From Cladobotryum mycophilum (lineage: Eukaryota; Ascomycota; Sordariomycetes; Hypocreales; Hypocreaceae): a DNA stretch of 64,000 nucleotides. Shown here piece by piece: positions 1 to 11,583 of this stretch (positions within the stretch are counted from its first letter, which is position 1; each line of letters opens with the position of its first letter). The translations under genes were made by a program, and so were the position numbers. The DNA is taken from positions 4,960,001 through 5,024,000 of the forward strand of contig JAVFKD010000016.1 in the NCBI GenBank assembly GCA_036429605.1, given 5' to 3'. Below the pieces are notes generated by a model. The model saw only the letters and a list, made by a program, of their open reading frames with translations. It was not told where the DNA came from and ran no database searches.

Positions 1-3000
1 AGAAAGAAGTTATATTAAATATTTTATATAATAAATATAAGAATATAAGTCGAATTGAATTATATTTTGCTGCTGGTTTTAGTGTTTTTTTATAGCTTAG
101 TGTTTTATTATACTATAGTTTTATTACCTATTACCCGGCGTTAATACTAGTATTCATAAAGAATAATTACTTTATCAAGAGCTATATGTTTCTATATACC
201 GCTATAAGTACTATAATCCTAAACCTAAGTATATTTATTTACTCTTATATTATTAAAAGCAGTATAGAGAAGAAGATATACTAACCACGAAATCACCGGA
301 TGGCTTATTTAGTCTAGTTATAGCAGGAGAAGACTATTAGTGATTAAAAGTTTAAGTTATTTGTTTTTTATACCTTAGAAGACTAGCTAATTATTATTAA
401 ATTAATTTAAATTCTCGACGATAATCCTTTTAATTAAGATAATTATTCTAAGAATCCCGTTAATACAGAAACCAAGTCATTCTAAGAACTAGAAAAGCGC
501 AAGGAGTAAGAAAATAGGGTTCTCTTAGAGATCAAAACTATATTAGGGACTACTATAAGGCTTTTTAGTTTCGTGGTTTAATTCGTTAGGGTACGGGGAA
601 TATATTGGTCTATATCTTTTATTTCTTTAAGAGCTATTATTCTTATAACTAGAGTCTAAGTATAGGTACGCCAAGGACTTATAAAGCCTTTTAAATTTTA
701 GCCTTTAATACTTAGGTTTAAGCTCGATTAGTTTTTAAACATTCTAAGAGACATCTACAAAGCACCTTGGCTTAGCAATCATTAAAAGGAACAACCGGAT
801 AAAAATAAAAACGCAGGTATAGAGGAGAAGCCTTATAAAGTTAATGACTTTCTAAGATCAGCTAAAGGTGCCTTGAGAGTTGGAATTGCAACGATTAGGC
901 CGAGGGACAGAGCAAATGCGAAGCATAAAACGGGTATAAATGGCAACCGAGGTGCTACGAGGAGAACCATATAAGAATATCTTAATATAGAATAAGAGAA
1001 TAATAAACTAAATATTATTAATAAGTATTCTATAATAATTAAAACATAGGCCTTTAAAAACAGCGCGACTAATAAGCCGATTTTTTAATAGATTATCTAA
1101 GCCTAAGGTTTTGTATTTATACGAAAAGACTTTATATAGCTTATAGATTAGAATAGCCCGGCCACTTAAGTTTCTCTTTAATTAGCAAAAGCCATAGAAG
1201 AGGTTATATGTGTTCTACTCTTAGTATTTATAGAAATATTTATGTAATCTTATTCTGTTTAGCTAAAAGATTTAAAGAAAAAAACTTTAGATATATATTA
1301 GCTTAAATTTTATATAAATAAAAAAATAAAGAATAAATGGGAGGTAAATATAAGTTAAATCAAGGCTATATTATCTTTACAGCTGTTTTATACTAATGAT
1401 AAATAAGAAAGTTTGCCCTAAAGCTTGTCTAACGGTAGTTTCTATAATAACTCTTGGCTCCATAATAAGGGGAAGCTTTTATAAGTGGTGCTTTATATAC
1501 TTAATTAATAAATAAAGTTTTTTGTTTAATATCTCGAGTAGTAGATGCTAAACGATAGACTTATGATCTTAACGATTAAGCCTTTTATATAAAACAATAA
1601 AACTAGTACTTTTAAAGGCAAGCGAGGAGTTATAGAAGCTATAGAGCCTAGTGTACTGAATATTAAATAAACAAGAGTTGTCGGTTTTTAGCTAGATAAA
1701 AGACAGAAGGGTAAAAAGAGCGGTGATCTAGACGAGAGATTATTATATAGGATTCCTATAGCTTATTTCTAGGATATAGAGCAAAATAAGTCAAGATATG
1801 TACGCTTTGATATATAGACAGGCTGTAAAAACATAAAGGAGAATAAAGATTTGGAAGATAGTGGCGATAATTTAGAAGGAGAGGGCGATAATGTGAAAGA
1901 CAAAAAGGGGAATGCACATAAGCAAAGCGATACTTTAGACGACAATACCAATTCTTCTGAAGATAAGAGCGAAAATTTAGAAGAGAGGTGTGAGGATATA
2001 ACTAAGAAGGTTTTCTTAGCTATTAAATCTCGTGATCTATTAAAAGTGTTATTTGCTAAGGATATGTTTTTAAGTTTTATAAGAGCTATAGTAGAGTGTT
2101 TAAAGAAATTAAAAGCACGTATTAAAGGTAAGCCTAATATACAAATGCGGGAGGTTAAAAAAGAAAATAACTAGAAAGATCTTATTATCTACTATAATAC
2201 TATTAATAGTCTCTATTAGGCTGTTTAAGGCATAGGACTAGGTAGTTTATATAATGTTTATTTGGGTATTAGCCTATTATTAGAGTTCTATAATATACTT
2301 CTAGAGCTTAATATTATTATTGAGTTAGTAAAAAACAAGGCAAAGCCTCTTAAAGCATCTTGTCATTTATAGAAAGCAAACGTACTATATTTATAGCTCT
2401 TTAAATGGATAAATGCCTTTTTAAAAGGTAGTTATAATTATACTAGAGTGGTTTCTGTCTTACTTAAGTTTTAGAAAATGGTTAATTCAATAGTCATTTT
2501 GAGCAAGAAACAAAAAAATAGCATAGATATTAACAAGTTCGAACGTATATAGAAAACTTTTAATCAAAGAGTCTAAAAGCTGGATTCTAAACTTTTACGT
2601 TGTCTTAAACTTCTCTTTAAATTTTACAGTAAGCTCTAGAAAGCCGATGGTTTTTGATCAGGAGAGATCTTGAACGGGATGAAACCGGAATACCTAGAGC
2701 TATTTAAGGCCACAATGTGGCGTCTAATAACTTGGGACTTGTCTCGCATAAATGTAAATCTAAAGGATATATTTGATTGGACTACGCTTTATACTGTTGT
2801 CGCATTACGTGCTGATCGTGTAGCGACATATACTAGCCGCGGCGTGAATCCGAATGCTTAAGACCTTCGAGGTTAGACGCCGTTATATTACGCCTGCCGA
2901 TATGGGTAGACGGACTCTATATCAGAACTTATTAGAGGGGGCGCTAGTATTTATATTTATACACACGATGGAATTACATTGATTTATTATATTGTAATAT

Positions 3001-4958
3001 AAGGCAATATATCTATGATAGAGTTTTTATTAAACTCGGGTATAGTGATTAATATGCCCGATATGTTGGGCAGTATGGTATTGTATTTTATAGTATATAA
3101 AGGGTATCTTAAGACTATTAAAACTTTATATTACCTTAGTTATCGTAGGCTATGGGATTTATTTAGACGGGCAGTGATATATATAGTAACGATAGTAAGA
3201 TACTGGAAGATTATTGAATTATTACTGGATGATATTATTGCTAAGGACCGCGAGGGTAGAATAACGCTTAACCATACCGCAATGTACGGACGACTTGGCG
3301 TTATGCAATTCCTTGTTGAAAAAATGAATGCGGATAGAGATGTTAAAGATATTAAATATAGCGGCGATGCTGATAACCGTGGCATAACGCCGTTTTATCA
3401 CGTTGCTTAGAATGCTCATGAAAATGTCGTACATTGGCTAGTTCAAGCCGGGCAGGCGACTGTGAACCAATATGGAGGAAGAGAGAAGATAGCACTAAAT
3501 TTTGCTTTCGAAGAAGGTCATGCTATCGTTGTTAAGAGGCTGTTGGAATTAGGCGCTGATATTAATGTTAAAGACGGGTCTAGATATACATTGCTTTATT
3601 CTACGGCGGAGAAGAACAGGGAAAGCATTGCCATCTTACTCATTGAAAAGGGTGCAGATATCCATGCTATAGGTGCGTATAGTACGACAACGCTGTATTA
3701 TATCGCCGAAAAAGGTATCAGTAAGGTATTATGTAAGATCCTTATTAAGAAAGGAGCTGACGTTAATGCCGGGAAACATTCGTTTGAGACGCCGCTGCAT
3801 TAGGCAGCAAAAACAAAAGATAATAATCCCATCCTACCATTGCTTCTTGACTTGGGGGCTGATATCGAAGCAATTGATAGAGAGGGAAATACAAAGCTAC
3901 ACTCTGCAGCCTTGGGGCACAGCCTGGAAAACATGAAACTTTTGATTAAAAGAGGCGCAAATATCAACGCTAAAGACAATTATGGAATGACGCCACTACA
4001 CTGGGCAGCCGCGGAGACATCCAAGTCTCCGAAGGGTGATCAATGTGTCGTATTACTCATTAAACTCGGCGCTGAAATTCATACAATCGACAATTATAGT
4101 TCGACGCCGCTTCACCGAGCAGTATATTTTGGAAATAAAGAAAATACGAGAACACTTATTGACGCTAGGGCAAGTCTAGAAGCTAGGAATAATAAGGGCA
4201 AAACACCATTGCACCGTCTAGCACAATGTGGCGGAGATAATAGTTCATTCATCTTATTTCTCACCATAAAGATAAACGTTAATGTCTCTAATAACAAAGA
4301 AAATACGCCACTGCATTATACAACAAGCGCGGGTCGCATAGAGAATATAAAGTCACTTCTAAAGGAAGGTGGAAATCCAAAGGCTGCTAATAAAAGTGGT
4401 GAAACACCACTATATTATGTACATCGGAACCCTGTAATTATATAACTACTCGTTGAAGCAGAAGCAGATATTAATGCTGTCGATAAGGCAGGATAGATAC
4501 CATTATATGTCATCGCCTAGTAATTCTTTACACAAACAAAGGCAGTCATATCCTCGCTCATTAAGAGTGGTGCTAGGATTAATGTAACCGACAAACATGG
4601 CAGAACTCCGGTACACAATTCGATTAGGTATTATTTTGGGAGGTTTAGAGACGGAGGATTACCCGAAACCACACACTTGCTTATAAGGCAGGGTGCAGAC
4701 ATCAACGCTAGGGATAAATGTGGCCGGACGACCCTTTATATCGCGGCTTCCGGGCAGGGGTCTAAACAAAGCTTCAGGTTTCTCATTGAAACGGGCGTGA
4801 ATATAAATGCTCTTGATAATGATGGACAGACACCACTTGATATTGCTAAATCTAAGCGCGATGTTGAAAGAGTATAATTTCTTATTAAGAATAGTAGGAA
4901 GAGGGGTATAAAAAAGAATAAAATAGTAGAAGATGCTTTACTAGTGTCTTCGGCCTAA
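1..4958 (+). pseudogene. RIP-inactivated large membrane/ankyrin-repeat gene (5' end outside window)
   Basis: A single reading frame (codons starting at positions divisible by 3) reads like protein from the window edge to a likely natural stop near 4956-4958. It is interrupted by roughly 60 stops, nearly all TAA or TAG and one TGA (2655), each at a place where Gln or Trp fits; I saw no frameshift. About 1-300 encodes hydrophobic stretches resembling several membrane segments. About 800-1800 is basic and glutamine-rich. 1851-2020 is a highly charged acidic/Lys segment, and 2020-2640 a helical, Leu-rich segment. From about 2690 to 4880 there are some 20 ankyrin repeats with the TPLH/ADIN-type core motifs. 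The longest open pieces are 1851-2174, 3015-3410, 3462-3803 and 3840-4445. Ankyrin repeats bind proteins; the function of the whole is unknown. RIP acts on duplicated DNA, so a second copy probably existed. Confidence 0.8.
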
Positions 4959-5686
4959 GAACTCCTTTATAGTATTATATATCCCTAAGTATAGCCTATA
5001 TCCTACAACTGTCTAAGCAGACCGAAACAAACCCTCTTTAAAAAAACCTTTCACGTCCCTCTGATTATTAATTAGTCTTGCCATTTCCCAGGCACTCTTC
5101 TTTTCTCTTAGTAAATCTACTTTAATATTATGTTTTAGATCTACTTATACTATTATATAAGTCTTGATTATGTTAGTGAGCGTTATGATAAAAGCTGTAA
5201 TAGCCCTAGCTATTACTATACTAATACTAGCTATTAATCCCGTTTTAAAAAAACCCCTAGAATAATTGTATCTACCCTTTAATCTTAACTCTTATAGCCG
5301 GGCTTTAATATACTTAAACATTAGAAACTAGAGTGCTATAAAGGGGAGATTCCTGGCTACTAGTGCTATGTATCCCGAGAATAATCGGCTTATAGTGCTA
5401 GCTTTAGTCAGACGGTGGAATGCTAACAGAGATGTTGAATTACTTTTGTTTTTCGTTGAGGAAGTACCTTAGATTATTTAGGCGTTTTGTTTAATGACTT
5501 TTACTAGTGTAAGAATAAAACACGATGCTATCTTAGTAACCCCTAAGGCATAAGAGTGAACCACTGGTTTAGGAACAGGCAAACTCTTTGAGAAGATAGT
5601 ATTTGTGCTTTTATAGGTTAAAAAGAATATACTAGTTATTTATACTTATTTAGTATATTCTTAAACGAGATCTTTTATAAGTGTTT
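4959..5686. other. gene-free AT-rich stretch
   Basis: AT-rich, TpA-rich DNA with stops in all frames. I recognise no domain, terminal repeat or target duplication. It may be the RIP-altered 3' flank of the ankyrin gene or lost introns and exons of the carrier gene next to it. Confidence 0.5.
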
Positions 5687-5692
5687 ACCTAC

Positions 5693-5873
5693 CTGCAGGC
5701 AGCGTTGCCAGGATTACGCTCCCTATGCCTTGATATAGACGACGCAAAGCCAATGGCTTTTGACCCGGCCTGAAAGTATTTTTTAATACGAAGTCTTGGC
5801 TTTGGTAGCGAGTTTTTAGTATATCGAGGGGGTACACGATGATGTTGACGGTGAAGGCTGCTGCGGCGCCAGC
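5693..5873 (-). pseudogene. orphan internal exon of a mitochondrial carrier family gene
   Basis: Read on the minus strand from 5873 to 5693, 60 codons are open with no stop. They match the first repeat of a mitochondrial solute carrier (SLC25/Mito_carr): a small-residue helix start (AGAAAAF), then the signature P-x-D-x-x-K in YPLDILKTR, a short matrix loop, and the second-helix start LYQGIGSVILATLPA. Splice signals bracket it: a branch-like CTAAC at 5892-5888 and acceptor CAG at 5876-5874, and a donor GTAGGT at 5692-5687. The donor splits a codon in phase 1, where this family usually continues with Gly. No other exon (five further helices are needed) is visible on either side, where the DNA is AT-rich. 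The gene is therefore broken or scattered. The subfamily (for example SAM or nucleotide carriers) cannot be told from one exon. GC content is clearly higher than in the flanks. Confidence 0.72.
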
Positions 5874-5893
5874 CTGCCAAACATGGTGTTAGT

Positions 5894-6577
5894 GAATAAA
5901 GCAATAGTCCTATTTTTCCTTTCTTTCTTTATCTTGGTAATACTTTCCAAATAGATTTCTTTTATAGTGTATGACTATTTCTCTTTTATTAATTTTTATA
6001 GTAATAAGTTTCTAAAAAAGTTGTATTGATGTGAGAGTGAGAGTGAGATTGCATATAAAGTTGCACATTGACGTCAAGGACTGACTGTGGTGATGACATC
6101 ATGGAGTTCTCCATAGACTACAGGTAGTTCATTACCACCACGCCCAGCAGAAATATTTTATCCAACTCATTAATTATTAAATGAACAACTAGTAAAACTA
6201 AAGGGTTTTCAAGTGTCCATCAACTTTTAGAATATTTCTATTATTCACTAAAAAGGATAGTATGAGTAGAATAGAAGAACTTCTAGACTATTATCTCCAG
6301 AGCCATTATATGCCATAACCCAGTTATTACTTAACCTTATCAGTCTAAATATCATTCATAGATCTTTTACCATTTACAGGTCTATAAATATTAAAATTTA
6401 TTTATTATAGAAATTATTAATAGACTTTTATAATTATTTAATAGTATAACTTTAGAAACCTGTAAGAGCAAGTCTCAAGACTTAATCTACTACTAGCACC
6501 TTATTGATTTCTTCTGGAAGTTTGCCTAGTAAGGGTTAGGGTAACGCTATAAGCCATGTGTAAGACCAACCCGCTTA
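5894..6577. other. intergenic stretch without recognisable gene
   Basis: Contains a short GAGTGA-type simple repeat near 6031-6050 and a moderately GC-balanced patch at 6060-6150. Pyrimidine-rich sequence near 5925 could belong to the intron or promoter of the carrier gene. No open frame or domain could be supported. Confidence 0.4.
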
Positions 6578-6670
6578 CCCGTAGGCAACCCCTCATGGGG
6601 GCCAACTAAGGTGCACGCCCCTTAGTTGGGCACAAAAAGCCGGGACAGCTACAAAAGTCCAGGACAGCCG
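6578..6670. repeat. left terminal inverted repeat of pogo-like element
   Basis: Begins CCCGTAGGCAACCCC and pairs with the right end over 93 bases. The only mismatch I found is at 6661, A here against G, as RIP would make. Inside the repeat lies a further hairpin (CCAACTAAG ... CTTAGTTGG) plus a smaller CCCC-TCAT-GGGG hairpin. Confidence 0.92.
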
Positions 6671-6757
6671 TTCTCGCCCCACCACCACAAATAGCGCGTT
6701 TTTGTATGTAAAAACACCACTTTTAAGGTTCAACACCGTGTTTACCTGTCGTTCAAG

Positions 6758-9091
6758 ATGGTTTATTCCGCTAAGGTTATGAAGGCCGCTCGTGCCGTTA
6801 TTTAATCTCGTGATAATATTTCTCATAGATCTCATCGGCCAGGTACTGCAGTACCCGTCGCTCTTTCTATGAGAAAGTCTACAGAAAAGTATCGCGTCAG
6901 CAAGTCTTATGTGAACAGGGCAATCTAGTTACTCATCCATACAAGGATTCCTGCCCCATTGGGCCGGCCTTTGCTGCTCAATGAGGCTAAAGATGATGCC
7001 CTTGTTGCCTATGTCACCTGGATGCAACAGGGAGGGTTTCCTGCTACCAAATTGCAGCTTAAGGGCATTGTAAATGCTCTTTTTCGTCGCCGTAATCCTA
7101 ACTCGCCGCCAGTATCACGAATATAGTATCGCCGTTAGATTAACGCCTATCCACACCTCAAGATCACACACGTTAAGGCTATTGAGAGGTCCCGAGGCTC
7201 CTTTAAGCAAAGTAACATTAAGATAATAGAAAATTTCTTTACGAAACTAGAGATGATCGTTAGTAAATATAATATAGGCCCCTTAGAGTATTAGAACAAG
7301 GATAAGTGCAGAATTCGAATAGGAAGTATACGAGAACGAGTCGAGGTTATTATTACCCGTATAACATATTACAAGCGGCCTAAGGTCATAGACCCAGGTA
7401 ATAGAAAATCATATACTCTCTTAGGCACTATCAATACTATAGGGGATTCAATGATCCCCTAGCTAATATTCTAGGTATATCTTACCGAGAGCTAGGCAGA
7501 GATAAAGGGCAAGGATAACCTATGATTCTGCCGTATAGATACAGGCTTTAATAATAGTAACATTACATTTAAATAGCTTTATTTTTTTAATTATTATTCC
7601 TGGGAAAAGTTAGTAAGGGTATAAAGGACAGGGAAATTATTTATTAAGTGGTTTAGCCATGATGAGTAGTATAGAGATCCTATAACCAGCGAGGAAAAAA
7701 AGCATCTCTTGCCTAAAGGCTAATCGTATTTTTCGGCTACTTGTTATCGATGGCTTCACAGGGCATATAACCCTCGAATTTATCGAATATTATATAAAAT
7801 TCGATATTATCATCGCGGTATTTCCTCCTTATTCTACTCATATTCTTCAGCCTCTTAATGTTAGTGTTTTTCAGCCGTTAAAGAATTCGCAATAGAAAGT
7901 CCTTAGGGCCTTATTACAAAGCTCTCTTCTTAACTTCTCGCGGCTTGATTTTCTTACCTCGTTCAAAAGAACATACGATAAGGGCTTTATAAGGCATAAT
8001 ATTATAACTGGCTTCGAGAAATCGGGAATCTATCCGCCCTCGAGTGGTCCTACGATCCGCGCTCTTCTTGATCAGCAAAAGAAGCAAAGAAAAGCGATTA
8101 ACCCGGCCTATGCCTCGCTTCTGCCCTAAGAATTCCATTTCTAGCTCGCCGCCGATACAATAGAGGATATGACTCACCGGTATCATAATATCTTGAGCTC
8201 GCCAACGCGAGAGGGGCTTCGTTTGGCTCATCAAGTCATGACAGAGGCATTAGTGCTAGAGTCAAATGTGAAGCATTTTATCAAGGATCGCCAACAACGG
8301 CTAGAAAGGTTAAATAACCGCATACGAAAAGGTAAAATGATCAAGCCTTCAGGCGAGTTTTTTACTAATTCTATTAGCCTAGGAAGAATCCGTCAACAAG
8401 CCGCCAAATCTGCCGAAAAAAAGCTGAAGCTGAACATCGCTGTTATCTTCGTGCGATGAAGAAATTCGTTACCAATAATATTAAGGCCTTAAGAGAAGAA
8501 TACAGGTAAAATAAGAAGCAAGAGATTGATAGGAAGGTAAAGACCTTAAGCTACCAGAAGTGGCTTGAGCATACAAGAAAGGCAGATGCCTTTCTCGAGA
8601 TGGATACCTAAAATAAGGAATTCCAACAATACCTCAAGCAACCGCGATTTTTCTATGATACTAAGCGTAATCCTCTCCTTCAAGAAGCGATTCAAGAAGC
8701 CTCACAAGCCCCGAGACCGTTGCTTACATTCAATTTCCCTCCCAGCGATGCCTCTGTGAATATCATCACAGCCCGCGAAGACAAGGATAAAAAAGAGTGT
8801 TCTAATAGTCTTTCTGGCCTTAATTCCTATGAAGAATATAAAGATCTTAAGCTTCAAGATAACACATTCGAAGAAACGCAATTTGAATCCATTTTTGATG
8901 CTACTGACGAGCAAAGACTGCCCTCTTTACCGCCGGCATCATCACCACCTTCCTCGCCGCCTGCCACACCGCTTTCTACGCCCTGCCGCATCGTCAAAAG
9001 CTTCAAGATGCATATTACAGATAATCTACATACACCGCGATCGAATTCTATATACAATACCTATAAGGGCGCTGAGAAAAAGAAGAAATAG
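6758..9091 (+). pseudogene. pogo-type (DDE_1) transposase, broken
   Basis: The transposase starts in frame 2 (first ATG at 6758, the alternative at 6869). It encodes an N-terminal DNA-binding helix-turn-helix/CENP-B-like region (about 6870-7180), then the catalytic domain with the first Asp near the NKDKCRIRIG motif (about 7300). The frame moves to +3 at the T-run 7729-7733, after which the second Asp sits in LLVIDG (7734 onward), followed by HILQPLNVSVF (about 7839), the conserved pogo motif. A second shift at the A-run 8416-8422 returns to frame 2 for a Lys/Glu-rich, then Ser/Pro-rich tail ending at the TAG at 9089-9091. Several TAG/TAA stops stand at Gln/Trp positions. Intact it would be about 770 residues, long for a Fot1-type transposase. 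Non-functional as read. Confidence 0.82.
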
Positions 9092-9287
9092 TTATTGATC
9101 TAGCCTGGGGTACTGTGCGGCTTCAACGCCAAAAATAGCTATTTTTATGCATTTTCTAGACTTATAATAGCTTCAATCAATCCATACGTATCATAAGCTT
9201 CATTTTCATATAAAAAAATCCATTTAGACATACGTAAAATGTAGATTTGTTGATTTACTGGGAAACACAGGGGAAAATGCACTGGAC

Positions 9288-9380
9288 CGGCTGTCCCGGA
9301 CTTTTGTAGCTGTCCCGGCTTTTTGTGCCCAACTAAGGGGCGTGCACCTTAGTTGGCCCCCATGAGGGGTTGCCTACGGG
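9288..9380. repeat. right terminal inverted repeat of pogo-like element
   Basis: Reverse complement of 6578-6670 with one mismatch, followed by the TA duplication at 9381-9382. Confidence 0.92.
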
Positions 9381-9382
9381 TA

Positions 9383-10449
9383 ATACAACTCAAGAAGCAA
9401 GACATCACGTTGGCCACGTCAGGACTGTTTTGTCGTCACCCAAGCGCAGGATAAAGATGGACGAAACGCCCCTGTAAAAAAGGATCATATACAGTGATCT
9501 CTTCCATATCAGCATGTACAGTGCCTTCAGGCATATGTACTGTATCATATCATGTTTAAAAAGACCCCGCATAACTGATACCTTTACCCCTCCACGTCCC
9601 ACCTTCAACAACCCGACCAGCTCTTCTTGTCCGGACTCCCAACCTAGCTTCAGCAGAAAGTCGCTTAGTCCAACATTCATTCCCATACACCGAAATACAG
9701 GGTGTTCAGATCTCTAACGGGTGGAACGGCCCCGACAACAGTGTCTCAACATGAGCCTAACGCCATGGTTCAGTCTTTGACGTATATAAAATCATCTAAT
9801 CCATGGTATTGTTTCGGATGTTAGAGTTCCGAAGCGTAAGTATAGTATTTATCAAGCTACAATAACTAAGGTGGCACTATACAATAGCCTTTTAAATCAC
9901 ATTTTCAAAACCACTTACAGTCAGTAACTGCTATACTTACAGAGATTGACTAAGAAAAAAACTATAAATAAAAAATATATAATATAAAATAAAGGTTTAA
10001 GTTACTATTTATTTAATAGTAAATAATAATATATTACTAAAATACCTATTCGTAAACATAGCCTTAATTACTACTAGAATCTATATCTAGAGATATTAAT
10101 AATAGTTTACTGGCTAAGAACTATATCTACGGGTCTATATATTTATCTATTATTATTATTCATAAAATTTAACCTTAAAATAAAAAATATTATATTATAG
10201 GGGATAGAGAATATTACTATCCTCCGAATATAAACGCAATAACAGTTATCTTCCTAAAGTACACAAGAGCCATAACTCTATAGTATAAAGTGTAAGGCTA
10301 TCTTAGATAGTAAAGCTATTCTTTGGATTATAGAAATAATTAAAGAAAAATAATATCTTAAGAAAATCAGAAGCAGCGTCTCAATGTGAACCCCTTGAAT
10401 CAGCCAACTTAAGTGTCTAGTCAACTCGATTGTTTGACCTGATTTAACA
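9383..10449. other. intergenic; GC-balanced patch followed by AT-rich DNA
   Basis: 9383-9830 has ordinary composition. A 93-codon minus-strand frame (9686-9405) starts with ATG but matches nothing I recognise, and a plus-strand frame overlaps it; neither is convincing. 9900-10330 is AT-rich and stop-filled. 10360-10449 leads into the ankyrin fragment with stops in frame. Confidence 0.4.
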
Positions 10450-10860
10450 AGTGATAATGGCTGCACACCACTGCATTCAGCATGTGGGAATGGCCACCTG
10501 GAAGTTGTCAAAGTACTGATGGCTAATGGCATCAGTGCTTCGGTTAGAAGTGATAATGGCTGCACACCACTCCATTCAGTATGTGGGAATGGCCATGTGG
10601 AAGTTGTCAAGGTTCTGATGGCCAATGGCGCCGATGTTTCGATTACAGACGGCGATGGCTTAGCACCACTTCACTTAGCATCTAAGAATGGCCATGTGGA
10701 AGTGGTCAAGGTTCTCATTGCTAATGGTGCTGATATGTCGATTAGACACAACAGTGGCCGGATACCACTTATTCAACGATTGACAACATGCATCCGGAAG
10801 CGATTAAAGCATTGATTGCTAATGGCGCTGATGTTTCTGGGTTTCATATAGCTAAAACAG
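10450..10860 (+). pseudogene. ankyrin-repeat gene fragment
   Basis: Frame 1 from 10450 to 10815 encodes about three and a half near-identical 33-residue ankyrin repeats (TPLH...NGHVEVVKVLMANGAD pattern), visible at DNA level as a tandem repeat of 99 bases. Upstream the frame meets a stop at 10435. After about 10780 the ankyrin reading continues in another frame (KALIANGADVS, about 10803-10842), which indicates a small indel. The first ATG is at 10519. There is no N-terminal domain and no clean start, so this is a remnant of a larger ankyrin protein. Its repeats are more uniform than those of the gene at 1-4958 and it appears unrelated to that copy. Confidence 0.7.
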
Positions 10861-11439
10861 TCAGTTTAATAGTTCTTAGATACTAAACAACTTCCCTCCT
10901 ACATCTACAGGTACCCCTACCTTTGGGTATCACCTCACTCGCACAAACACAAAAATTGATAAAAAGAAAGAAAACACTTTACAAAACATCCTGCCGTAGG
11001 GCTCAGAATGGCCCCCACGCCTCCAGACCCCCCTACGACTAATAGATATTTACCCTCTCAAACTAGAAGCTTAACATAGGATAAAATCATCAAGTATAAG
11101 ACTTAAGTATATTCCAGGGTCTTAAAAGCCCCTACTCTTCTATTACTTATTGTCGCCTGCCCTTGAATTGTCGGCAGCCCCCTGCATTTATCTTTCCGCT
11201 ATCCCCGCTACATTCCCTTGCCGCCTAACTTCTTAAATCACAAAGCTCTAGTAGCCTCGCTACGTGCTTGCTTTTGCTTTTACTATGAATGATTAAATGT
11301 ACGTGTCTGAGACGCGACTTGATATATAAACAATAAACGTTATGTTTATTTATTTATTTATTTTTTCTTTCTATTCCAACTATAATCTAAAGCTTGAACA
11401 AAAACTATTCCTTAGTACCAAGATAACAATTAGCTTATT
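10861..11439. other. intergenic, no gene seen
   Basis: Mixed composition with a C-rich patch near 11010-11035. A short run of TTTA units lies around 11343-11362. No domain, repeat boundary or convincing open frame. Confidence 0.4.
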
Positions 11440-11583
11440 ATGGAGCTTACTGAGCTTTTTTATTATGAAGCCTACTGGCAGATTCTCGTCTGTAAAGAAT
11501 GCAAAACGGTCTCGCAGACCAGTATCTCTCGGCATATTAGTGTGTACCATAACCAACTGCGCGTCTACAAACGTGCTGTGTGA
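11440..11583 (+). pseudogene. short zinc-finger-like fragment
   Basis: An ATG at 11440 opens a 47-codon frame ending in TGA at 11581-11583. It contains a C-x2-C ... H-x4-H arrangement (VCKEC, then SRHISVYH), preceded by a Tyr-rich segment (FYYEAYWQIL). This resembles the single zinc finger at the start of a large family of fungal proteins of unknown function that often sits beside transposons. The TGA could be a mutated CGA, and the frame beyond it (to about 11640) is weak. The family call is from memory of the pattern only. A longer overlapping frame (11342-11602) has no supporting features. Confidence 0.35.

Larger units (their letters stand above)
6578..9380 (+). mobile_element. pogo/Fot1-like DNA transposon with 93-bp TIRs
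   Basis: A 2803-bp element bounded by inverted repeats at 6578-6670 and 9288-9380, flanked on both sides by the dinucleotide TA (6576-6577 and 9381-9382). TA is the target duplication expected of the Tc1/mariner-pogo superfamily. One broken transposase frame fills the interior. Base composition is much less AT-rich than the surroundings and few stops are present, so the copy suffered RIP lightly or is young relative to its neighbours. Confidence 0.9.

Noticed and set aside
6527..6545. Telomere-like GGGTTAGGGT (also near 22,565)
   Set aside because: Only one and a half to two units, no array; not evidence of a telomere.
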